From the NCBI GenBank assembly GCA_000969725.1, contig JXSR01S003672.1: a stretch of DNA of 24,469 bases; one strand, given 5' to 3'. This stretch comes from Ophiothrix spiculata (Eukaryota; Echinodermata; Ophiuroidea; Amphilepidida; Ophiotrichidae). Within the stretch, counting starts at the first letter, position 1, and every line of letters begins with the position of its first letter. Made by a program: the position numbers and the translations under genes. Below the pieces are notes generated by a model. It saw nothing but the letters and a program-made list of their open reading frames with translations. It had not been told where the DNA came from and did no database searches. This document shows positions 9,841 to 18,393 of the stretch, one piece after another.

Positions 9841-10350
9841 TAGCTGTCTGAGTGAATTATACAAATATCCCTCACAAAAGACTCTTACTGTAGCTATCTT
9901 CAGTAGATAGATTATTGTTCAGAGAGTGATATAAACATCTCCCATTAAAGCTCATCAATATAGCTGTCTTCAGTAAATAGCTTATTGTTCAGAAAATTAT
10001 ACAAACATCCTTCATAAAAGACTCTTACTGTAACCATCTTCAGTAGATAGCTTATCGTTTCAGCGAGTGATACAAACATCCCTTATAAAAGCCTCTAATG
10101 GTGGATTCAGAGTCTGTCGATATGCATCGATCGATGCCCATCGACTTGCAGTCTATAACACGCGCTATTCCTTATGCGTTATGCGTGCAAAGACTGCGCG
10201 TCGATGGGCATCGATCGATGCATATCGTCAAGACTCTGAATATACCATTACTGTAGCTGTCTTCAGTAGATAGCTTTCATTCATAGAGTGATACAGACTT
10301 CCCAGCTCTTCAAAGAGCGTTGTCTTCAGTAGATGGCTTATGAATAAATA
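9841..10350 (+). repeat. Hairpin satellite, about 70-bp monomer, array in and beyond copy 2
   Basis: Monomers start at 9841 (shortened to 50 bp), 9891, 9961, 10031, 10254 and about 10319 (partial). Those at 9891 and 9961 are exactly 70 bp. The one at 10031-10253 is 223 bp because it carries a 151-bp MITE plus a 2-bp target duplication, and without these it too is 70 bp. A degenerate further unit may lie at about 10390-10430. The core GCTATCTTCAGTAGATAGC can form a stem-loop. Confidence 0.87.
10098..10248. mobile_element. 151-bp foldback MITE with TA target duplication
   Basis: Almost the whole element is one palindrome. The left arm reads ATGGTGGATTCAGAGTCTGT and goes on through GATATGCATCGATCGATGCC. 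The reverse complement of the right arm reads ATGGTATATTCAGAGTCTTG and then the same core. Arms of about 60 bp differ at a few positions around a short unpaired centre. TA flanks both sides (10096-10097 and 10249-10250), and the interrupted satellite monomer gives the empty site directly. It has no coding capacity. Confidence 0.9.
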
Positions 10351-10449
10351 TAAATTATGTTTTAAACAAATTGATTTTTTTGAAGCTGATCATTGTAACT
10401 TTCTTCATAAGATAGTTTAAAGACTTCCCTAAAATTGTCAATCATGATA

Positions 10450-10606
10450 TATGTGTACCACCGCGGCAAAAGGGTCCAGTTGTCGGCTCGTACATGTTGC
10501 TCCTTGTAGCATATCTAATGTATGGTATTTGTATACATCAGATATGCTACAATCAGCAACATGTAGGAGTCGACAACTGGACCCTTTTGCCGCAGCGGTA
10601 CACATA
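10450..10606. mobile_element. About 157-bp foldback MITE
   Basis: Arms of about 70 bp face each other. The left arm runs TATGTGTACCACCGCGGCAA then AAGGGTCCAGTTGTCGGCTC, and the right arm, reverse complemented, runs TATGTGTACCGCTGCGGCAA then AAGGGTCCAGTTGTCGACTC. Only a few bases differ, and the loop is near GTATGGTATTTGTATAC. TA-type flanks are possible but ambiguous because the ends lie in TATATA. Sequence and ends differ from the 151-bp foldback, so it is a separate family. Confidence 0.87.
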
Positions 10607-10619
10607 TATATTTTCATAT

Positions 10620-13195
10620 TTGCTGTGTCAATATAATTTGCATTCAGTATTTTCACCTAAACCAACGTGTTCGTAAAATTTGATTGAAATCAGTATAATA
10701 TGAAAGAGGAGTCTTTAAATATGTTATATAATCTAGTCAAGAGCTATACCATAGTCATCATCATCATTGGTCGACTATACCATAGTACAAGTGCATAAGC
10801 TCATTGTTTGAATATCCAGAATTACAATAATGTTTAAAAAATCTGTTTTTCCAATACCGTTGTGAAATTTGCCCAAGGTACAAAAGCTTAACACAAGCGT
10901 TCCTCTGTACGTGTTGTGTCGCAACAACCAGATACACGTACAGTTGATGTAATTTCAAATTTGCGCATCGTATATCATAGTATGCATAATATAAGCTGAT
11001 TGCTCTAAAAGAAGTGCGATGTTGTAGTCTATTTTAGTAACTGACCTCAGTAGTGGTCATCATACTTGGTCAGTGGAGAGGATAATTATGACCAGCGCAG
11101 TAATTGATCTAATGAGTCTTAATCACTTGAGGATCTGGTGCCATTTCAAGGATAAGCTGGCATAAGAATTTGCTTTGATTGGTTTACCATGAGTCACAAG
11201 CACATGATTTTCTTTAATATCTTTACAAGAAATGTAACTGATTTGGTTACATTCCATTGCATAAATTGCAGTCAAGAAGATAGTTCTGTAGAGAATTGGT
11301 TTTAGATGTGTTGGAATTTTAATAAGAATTTTGACTTTCTACTATTTTAAATTAGGGATTATAAAAAAAAATCTTATACCACAGAAGATAGCCTTAAGTT
11401 AGATAAATTGCACATAGTCAAGACAACCTATAGCAGCACCTTTCATACTTGTGGTGTATAATTTGAAATCAGTTTATTTTCTTCATATTTGTTGGCATGA
11501 TTTTACATTATCTGACTAATCTGGAATAGTTCGTTTTGACAGTTATGATTAGCAATTACCAGGTTTTACAGACTTGTCAGCTCGTATCAAAGTTGGAATT
11601 TTAGTTATTTCTCATTAGAATACCAAAGCTAAATAGTTTCATATGCACGTCAGGGTTCCTATATTTAGCGACAGTATGTCGGACTGGTTATCCGCTTAAC
11701 TCTAAATTACGAAAGTTAATGGTATATTGGGGAGTGAGTTGTCATTAAATACTTAAGAATATAGATGTATAATCATGTAACATAATATTATTATTAAGAT
11801 TATGTCTCCAGAAGATTTATAACAAGTTCAGGTGTCCTACCATCCTGTTTTAGGAAAAAAAAACCTTCAAGTTGAATTATTTCAATGTCAAAATGCACAA
11901 AGTACATCAAAATGTTTAAACAAAATGATATTGATGACTTCATCTAAAGGACCGGAAGAACTGATATGAAGGTGATGAGATCCTACATTTTTTAAAATCT
12001 CTCCCCATTTCATTGTTCATATCTTGGAATCTTGATAAAGCAGAAATGTCCCTCAAGTTTAGTTAAATTACCACAAGTCTTGAAATAATCAAGATTTTAT
12101 GTCAGAGAACTTGAGCTATCTAAAGCAGTTTGTTGACAGGTTATATTGATTGTTATAAGATGGTTAATATTGCAATCTCAACAAAGTAGCGCATGTAACA
12201 TGTTTCATGAAATGTTGCAGTGAACAAACATGTTTGAAACATAACAAATGAAAAGAGTACAAAAAAATAACCAAAACTTTGGTTTGTCCAATTATTTTTT
12301 AAGTTATCTAATCTTCAATTGATAACAAAATAATTAAAAGATGTTAAAGGTCATTAAGTTGATTTACCATGGAACATTCACCCAAGTCATTTGCTCTAAG
12401 GGCCAAACTATTCTTGGTTTTTCTATTAAACATTTGGCCATAATGTCACCAATAGACCTGCAAGAAACATTTGATGCAATGTAAATGTTGATTCAATGTA
12501 ACACATGTGCAGTTTAGCACAACATTTAATCTGTTTTAACTCAGTGTTAAAGTTAAATTTTATTTTGAGTTGCACGTCATGATCAAATGTTTTATCCTGA
12601 AAAATATGTGTGCAGTCTAAGTATAGTTTTGCCTTAAGAATTTTGTTTTTACTATAGGACAGTAACCCAGGTAATTTGCTTAAAAATCAATATTTAATTT
12701 CCATAGAAAGTTTGGATTAACCACTTTGCACATGACCAGAAGTCCAAACTGCATATTTGTGACACGATCAAGGGCAGTGAGTCTGAAATATTGATTTTAC
12801 AGTTTATAGGACAATAAAGGCAAAAAGTCTTTTGTTTTTTACATCATTTTCAAAGAATTGTCCTATCTTTGGAAGTAGGTGACAATTAATAATGGGGTTT
12901 GGAATAGTGATGATGAATTTTAACACACAATTTAGGTTGTAGGTCTAATAAAAATTCAACATCAAAAACTAACAAGCCACTCATTTTCCCCTTGATCTTG
13001 CCACTTCACACTCACTTGGCTTCAATTAATCAGGAGCAGAACTTCTGTAATATTTATTGATCAATAGTTTAGCAACATCATAAATGTACTGCTGGAGTTT
13101 TTTCCCCAGAAATTGATCAAATTATCCATATCCTCAAAAAAAGTGCTTTGAACCCTGTTTTCAGATTGTCATGTTTAACCGGTTCATTTCAATTC
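10620..13195. other. No gene or repeat recognised
   Basis: AT-rich DNA with only short frames (none above 64 codons). Minor items are a short direct repeat, ACTATACCATAGT, near 10745-10785, and a 10-14-bp inverted repeat around AAACATTTGAT at about 12466 and 12590. Neither is enough to call an element. Confidence 0.55.
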
Positions 13196-13202
13196 AGATA
13201 TC

Positions 13203-13225
13203 TTTTATCTTCAGTAGATAACTAG
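13203..13225 (+). repeat. Isolated relative of the satellite hairpin core
   Basis: TTATCTTCAGTAGATAA occurs here once, about 3 kb from the array. Relative to GCTATCTTCAGTAGATAGC, the outer base pair of the stem differs on both sides so that pairing is kept. It lies about 75 bp from the 13300-13396 repeat, whose partner sits in the duplicated block. Confidence 0.35.
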
Positions 13226-13299
13226 GCACAGGTCTTACACAGCACACATAATTTAATTAATCGGCCAAGAATTCAATACATTTTGCATTAACTAAACTT

Positions 13300-13396
13300 T
13301 GTGAATAAAACGTTGTACCTTTGACATTTTTCATGAATCTCATAGTATTCGTAGTCATTGTTATTGCTACCTTATATTTTTTCCAATTTATTTTAT
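13300..13396 (-). repeat. Inverted relative of the copy-1 insertion at 5654-5746
   Basis: The reverse complement of this block matches 5654-5746 with few differences, including a long identical stretch in the middle. An 89-codon minus-strand frame (13257-13526) spans it, but the corresponding frame is not kept in the other copy. Confidence 0.72.
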
Positions 13397-14307
13397 TACT
13401 CCTACTAGTAGTTATATTTGTAGTAGACAAGCAAGCTGCGCTATTCTTTCTGTATTTATCTTTGCGGGTTGACGTGGGTGTGTAGTGATCGATGAGCATA
13501 TGAATGTCACAATATGTAAGGCTCAATACAAGCCATGTACACTCACATAAAATGAATGTTGCATTTGAAAAGCGTCACGCCCCCTACTTTTTGTTATTTC
13601 TCCCCAAACATGAAATTTCCATTTTGTTTTAGATGAATGTTAATGCAGCAAGACACTTTATACATGTCCCGTCTGAATGGACAACTCAGTTCCTTTTATT
13701 TTCAAAATATTTGACACAAATGGAAATATGAATAAAATTGAAAATTTCTTTCTGTTTTGAATGATAAAGAGAGAAAAATCTCCCCACTATTGTTTTTTCA
13801 TTGGTGATATATCATACGCCAGAAATTTTCTTTTCTTCTTTGTAATTGATGAATATAATATTTGGTAAGAAAAGTGTGTCCCTAATTAAAGGACAAGTAA
13901 AGGAAATGACAGTATGCACCATCTGCCATTCCCATTTATATATCTTGGCTGCACTCAATTTCTCATTTTGGATTGAATTTTTTTATATCTTAATGAAATG
14001 TCAGAATATGAGTTTTACACAAAAATCCTACAAAGCCAGTTTAATGTGGACAATTTGTTCATACTAAAGCTTACAAACACCCTCTAAGCCCCTGTTATAT
14101 ACAATTCAGATCAGAAATCTACAACTGATGTTGAAGATCTTTAACTTATCATAATTATTTATTTGTTAAAATTCCAAATTAATGCTGAATATTTTTTCTT
14201 TTAAATGATGTTTTTTAAAATCACCTTTTGAACATTTTTTTTAGTTTACTGGAATATGAAACCAACATTGAGTCAGTCCATGTAGTTTTGCATCCTTTCC
14301 ATTTTTT
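13397..14307. other. No feature recognised
   Basis: AT-rich DNA. The 73-codon frame at 13846-14067 has low-complexity composition and no recognisable similarity. Confidence 0.5.
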
Positions 14308-14793
14308 GTCTCGCCTGAAAATTTTTCATATTCCTTAAAACTGTCCGCCGTTCGCCGTCCACATTTCTTGTCCGGAGCAAATCTCGGAAACCGTATGCCC
14401 TATGTTGATGATATTTGGTGAGTGGGTAGGGTTGGAGCTGAACTGACCCCACATGGATTAAACTTAGACCATAAAAAGTACTTGACCCAAGGTCAAGGTC
14501 AGTCAAGGTCAAAAGGTCATCTGGGGTCAAATTTCCAAAATTGTTCAAAAAGTTGACCTGAGGTCATCCAAGGTCATTTTGAGGTCAAAGTCATAACTCA
14601 TGAACCCCGGACTTAGACCATAGTGCTTGTTTACCAAATCTGAGGGAATTAACACGCACTGAATAATTACGTAGCAATCAATTAAGAAAGCGCTCAATAC
14701 GCATACCCTACTCCTACCCTATCCTATTCCACCCCACAACTGAATGAATAAGAAGGCGGTCAATTCAGTAGGCGGTCGATACGCAGGCGAGAC
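14308..14793. mobile_element. 486-bp element with GTCTCGCCTG ends and a GGTCA-rich centre
   Basis: The element begins GTCTCGCCTG (14308-14317) and ends CAGGCGAGAC (14784-14793), an exact 10-bp inverted repeat. The centre has many GGTCA pentamers in one direction (see findings). Just outside the right end lies the perfect 14-bp palindrome TGGTTCGCGAACCA (14797-14810), which may belong to the element. I recall very similar GCGAGAC...GGTTCGCGAACC repeats from marine invertebrate genomes. The 91-codon minus-strand frame inside is a by-product of the repeated pentamer. Confidence 0.7.
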
Positions 14794-14810
14794 TACTGGT
14801 TCGCGAACCA

Positions 14811-15184
14811 TCTTGTCTTTTAATCAGATTTTTTTGGCTCTCCAGATAGTGATGAAGATGGCCAAAAATTTAGATATGATGCAACATAACCAATTAACCA
14901 TGCCGTTTCTAAGGAGTAGCTGTTTACCTCTTGTGCTTGGGTCTGATACAAAATTGTTGATTAATATTAATATTTGTTTCAACTAAACTGATAATGATAT
15001 TATCACTCGGATTGATATTATCAGATGCATCAGACTGAATAATATCAAAATCTTTCATTTTGGAGAGGTGGGCCTATATGTTTGTTTTTTTGTACAACCA
15101 TTTTGTATCAGTGACAGTGAAGTTTCCAACTTTGCATGCAGTCTTTTAAAAGGGTTCTAAGGATAGTTTTAAACTTGTTTTTTA
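14811..15184. other. No gene recognised
   Basis: AT-rich DNA. A cluster of TGATATTATCA-type motifs at about 14990-15050 can pair locally but has no other distinguishing mark. Confidence 0.45.
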
Positions 15185-15299
15185 AAAGCAATACTATAAG
15201 ATTTTGATCACAAATGATTAATAGTAAAAACAGCATAAAATGAAGGAATGTGACTATCGAAAAGAGTTTTCAAGTGTAAACACTTTATAGTATTGCTTT
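15185..15299. mobile_element. 115-bp internal-deletion derivative of the TAAAGCAATACT MITE
   Basis: The ends read AAAGCAATACTATAA and TTTATAGTATTGCTTT. The reverse complement matches the outer parts of the MITE at 4094-4427: first the left end up to AAGTGTT, then a jump to ACACTTGAAAAC, then through CATTCCTTCATTTTATGCTG to the right end. About 215 bp of interior are missing. It is inserted opposite to the copies in the tandem duplication. Confidence 0.82.
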
Positions 15300-15301
15300 A
15301 A

Positions 15302-16020
15302 ATGTCGTTTCTTCCATGTAGAATAGCCAGCAAAAATGGATACTAAATAACATTTAAAGTGGTTTTCATGATCAGATCTTAAGCTATAAGAAATTTTATG
15401 ATGATGACGTAAGAAAAGGAAGGGAGTCTGAGAGGTATAGAATTCTTACTGACCATGGTGGCTGGTCTGCATTAGCACATTGAATCAAGCATGTACTTGA
15501 CTTGCCTGGAGTTACTGATGGTTAACCCGTTGAATAGATTAAACAATCGCTGGAGGAAGTTACTAATTGAACTCAATAATAGCGCAGATCTGTGACAAAA
15601 AATTCAATTAACACAAAGAGAAAATGGAAATCTGACCAGCGGGTGATTTCCTTGCAGGCTAAGATGAATAATCTGCTTAACATCAGTCAATTATAACAAC
15701 ATGTGCTTTTTAATTACAAAGGAGCACACCTTTTGGACAAAAGCTGATATTGTTGGGACAAAATGTTCACTCATGTTAGTGAGTACATTACTATGCCACA
15801 GAGCAACCCTCTCCATGGTGACTGAATTTAAACAAATATAAGGACTTACTGAATTTTCGTCCTGCATCCGCAAGGACTTCTTCAAAACTGGTGTGAAGCG
15901 GGAAGTTGGTCAAGTGACGTACGAGATGAAACAAAACCCTCTCTGAAAATGAAACAAAATGAAACCCTCTCCTTAATTGCTGACTAGATGGTTTCTGTCT
16001 AGCGTCTCAAAATATCTGTT
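15302..16020. other. No gene recognised
   Basis: A 64-codon minus-strand frame (15691-15885) has no known similarity. A short direct repeat of ATGAAACAAAA and CCCTCTC sits at about 15925-15970. Confidence 0.45.
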
Positions 16021-16022
16021 AA

Positions 16023-16457
16023 TCATTTCTTTCCTTCCAAATCCAACATTTTATGTATATTGGAGCTCAAGACAAATGCTTCAGTTTTTTCAAAACTCAT
16101 TTTAAAAAGAGGTGTAGGCTCAGATGTATATGTGTATAATTTACTTTCAACTTTGTAGACCTTTTCAAAATCCATTAGGAAATCTCTAGAACGTTGATCA
16201 TGTGCCCGTTTTATCAACCAATCATGTACAAGCTCATTAGCATGTATGTTTTTGTAAACAAAATTTCCAAAATTTCTCTCGCATTTGCAGTGCAATAAAA
16301 GTGAAAAATAATTATATTCAGACCCATACATGGTTAAAGGCACTAATTCTGAAAAACTTTTGGCTGGGGGTATCATATGCTCACTGACTGAAAGAGTGAA
16401 GTTTCCATTTGAAATTGTCTTATTAAGCTTGCAATTGCCAGTCAACTCGGAGCGCAT
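16023..16457 (-). other. Longest open frame of the window (about 144 codons), unassigned
   Basis: Starting at the ATG at 16455-16457 (MRSELTGNCKLNKTISNG), this minus-strand frame stays open to the TGA at 16023-16025 (...MLDLEGKK). The predicted product is soluble, has no signal peptide or membrane segment, contains one CKCERNF cysteine pair, and has a helix-prone middle (ELVHDWLIKRAHD, DFLMDFEKVYKV). I recognise no domain. An AG preceded by CATTTTT lies just upstream of the ATG and could be a 3' splice site. I see no good donor downstream. It may be an exon, a transposon piece or chance. In DNA this AT-rich, a 145-codon frame is somewhat unexpected but not decisive. Confidence 0.25.
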
Positions 16458-16459
16458 CA

Positions 16460-16481
16460 CACTAAAAATGACTTTTTAGTG
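16460..16481. repeat. Perfect 9-bp inverted repeat
   Basis: CACTAAAAA, a TGAC spacer, then TTTTTAGTG forms an exact stem of nine base pairs with a 4-base loop, immediately upstream of the open frame at 16023-16457 on the minus strand. Confidence 0.6.
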
Positions 16482-16779
16482 CTTACCCTAATTACAAGTC
16501 GAATTCGAATTTGTATGCCAGTTAAAGAGAAAGCTAACTTAACATTCTGGTTATTGTGTTAAAGAGTCACTTTTTTTGGTTGGCAATTGCCGGAAAGTGT
16601 AAAGTCAGCTTCGGAAATTCTCGGAAAGTCGTGTTTTGAAGAGGTCTATTGATTTTGGCCTCTGATATACATTTTGTGAGGTTTAACCCTAAGTATGCTA
16701 CTCTGGGTATGAGACTGTTATGTAAATACATAAGAAATAAGAAAATATGTATGCCAATTAATTTTACATTTAATTTAAC

Positions 16780-17003
16780 ATCAAAGAAAAAAACTGAACT
16801 ACTGCAAATTCCGACGAATGAGAATGTGATTGGATACAAAACCGATATCCCTAACCCCTACGCCACTTCTCTGTTTAAAAATCTCCTTGGAAATCTGCAA
16901 GTTAACAATGACAGGATTCCGCCTGGATTCGAACCCAGTTCCTCTCACACCCAAATCAAATTGTCTCTATATCAAGCCACTGAGCACATGCAGCGATTTT
17001 GAG
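16780..17003 (-). mobile_element. tRNA-derived SINE-like region
   Basis: Read on the minus strand, GTGCTCAGTGGCTTGA (16972-16987) resembles a pol III A box, and GGTTCGAATCC (16925-16935) is a perfect B box, about 36 bases apart. Acceptor and T stems do not pair properly, so this is not a working tRNA gene. Further along, GTGGCGTAGGGGTTAGGG (about 16849-16866) looks like a second, degenerate A box, and a run of seven Ts follows near 16786-16792, a possible pol III stop. The plus-strand open frame 16649-17002 simply runs across this repeat. Confidence 0.6.
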
Positions 17004-17668
17004 ATCATTGCTAACTCCGGTCTATGACTTATTTGAACTTACGTGATTTGCCTAAATTTGTGATTTGTGATTTGTTGCGTGTCTGCTTGGATAATACTCC
17101 TTCACCTTCACCACTACCCTGTTTTACCAGTATCACTGTGAAAGACGGATGATCCCTTATTACTTTTCTGGGCATACAGAAGAAACCCACTGTATCATGT
17201 TACCCCTAAACATGATGTTTACCATAAAACCAACAGATCTGATAGGCCTAAATTGTAAGTTGCATTCATCATCAATCAGCAGTGACAATAATTTGTCATA
17301 ATTCCTTAGCCAAATAAACGCGATAAAGCAAAATAGAATCTAATTAAATACATGCTCAACGGTGAGTTTTTATAGTATTTGTTTCTACATACTGCCCTCA
17401 GTTTATGTAGTTAAATTGCCTTGTATTGATACAAGATTTTGTCAGTCAATCACTATCACCATCTGAAACCTCTTGTATTAAATGTTACACACCACCAATT
17501 GCATTTCCTATGATTTGACATGTAAATTCATTGAATTTGATCATGATTTTGACAGTTGTTCTTTGAGTAAGCGTTTCCTAAAATATATATTTTTTCTTAA
17601 GTGGCCAAATTTACCTGGGTTGACCAGCTTGTTTTCCGGTATGCAGCCTGGAATTGGGGGTACCCCAT
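17004..17668. other. No gene recognised
   Basis: Short frames only. GGGGTACCCC at 17657-17666 is a perfect palindrome next to the following MITE. Confidence 0.45.
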
Positions 17669-17919
17669 TGGCATAGCTAAGGTGTGCGGAAGGGGCGTAC
17701 GCACCCTGGGGTCTACAAAAAAAATGGGATAATGAAAAAAAGAAATAAAAACAGTGGGAAAACAGTGAAAAAAGGCTTAGTAGTCCTAATTACTGCTAAT
17801 AATATATACATTTTGCGACCAGTTCGATATAAGCAGGTACCCTAGCGGCGCCTGAACACGTCACGGTTTTGGACTAGGATTTATTGCGCACACAGTGTAC
17901 GCAATCCTGGCTACGCATA
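17669..17919. mobile_element. About 250-bp MITE with GGCRTAGCYARG ends, complete copy
   Basis: The left end TTGGCATAGCTAAGG and the reverse complement of the right end, ATATGCGTAGCCAGG, are inverted repeats, with further matches inwards (GTACGCACCCTGGGG against the right-hand counterpart). The middle carries GTAGTCCTAATTACTGCTA and GCAGGTACCC. A second copy, split in two, lies at 18658-18798 and 19897-20009. It has no coding potential. Confidence 0.8.
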
Positions 17920-17994
17920 TGTTTTTTAAAACAACAGTAGGCTTATGCATGCATTCTTTGGAGTGGTGGGTTCAATTTTTGGTATAGCAATATA

Positions 17995-18209
17995 CCCTAT
18001 TCACTCGTCCAATTCCACTATGTATTTTCTGAATGGATGTCACTGTAGCATTAGGTTATTTCATACTAGTGTGCCAAAAATGATGTCAAAATACTTTTAT
18101 AATGCTTAATCATTGAGTAGGTGATTTGTCAAATTATTGAAAGTCGGAGTATTTAAAAAATTAAAGGTTTGTCAGTCGAAAATTAGTTGAATTGGACGAG
18201 TGGATAGGG
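17995..18209. mobile_element. 215-bp MITE with CCCTATYCACTCGTCC ends
   Basis: The left end CCCTATTCACTCGTCCAATT and the right end, reverse complemented, CCCTATCCACTCGTCCAATT match over about 26 bp with two differences. TA stands immediately outside both ends (17993-17994 and 18210-18211). The interior is AT-rich and non-coding. The CCC ends recall piggyBac, but the flank is not TTAA, so I leave the superfamily open. Confidence 0.82.
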
Positions 18210-18212
18210 TAT

Positions 18213-18393
18213 TAAGTTGTTGCCATAATATTTATATCATAAAATATACAGATGTTTAACACTTATTTGTTGTCTTTTCTTTTTGTTTCATGTTTGAATC
18301 CTCTGCGACTTTCATCTCTCTGTCACAAACCCACTACTTTCAAACACCAAGGTAAGTGATAAATGATTACTTAGTTCAAAAGGTAAAACATAC
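18213..18393. other. No feature recognised
   Basis: Pyrimidine-rich stretch at about 18266-18290, and AAGGTAAGT at 18349-18357, a good splice-donor consensus. I could not pair it with an acceptor or an open exon. Confidence 0.4.

Larger units (their letters stand above)
6727..10038 (+). repeat. Tandem segmental duplication, copy 2
   Basis: Collinear with 3351-6726, starting TTCCCTTGATGCATAA. By alignment with the eight bases of the fourth satellite monomer in copy 1, the shared part ends at about 10038. The satellite itself continues beyond that, so copy 2 plus the downstream DNA probably preserves the original arrangement and copy 1 is the added one. Copy-2-specific changes include a 73-bp tandem duplication at 7711-7856. 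Confidence 0.93.

Noticed and set aside
6504-10350. CRISPR-like array
   Set aside because: Repeats are contiguous monomers without unique spacers, and the surrounding DNA is animal.
12466-12592. Short inverted repeat AAACATTTGAT as MITE ends
   Set aside because: Only 10-14 bp match, there is no target duplication and no second copy in the window.
14273-14548. 91-codon minus-strand frame
   Set aside because: It lies wholly within the GTCTCGCC-ended repeat and is produced by the GGTCA pentamers.
16649-17002. 117-codon plus-strand frame
   Set aside because: Its C-terminal third (IPPGFEPSSSHT) is the reverse translation of a tRNA-like B box, a familiar false protein from SINEs.
18349-18357. 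AAGGTAAGT as a real 5' splice site
   Set aside because: No open exon or acceptor with a usable AG lies upstream, and a similar AAGGTAAGT-like site at about 18604 suggests chance or repeat sequence.
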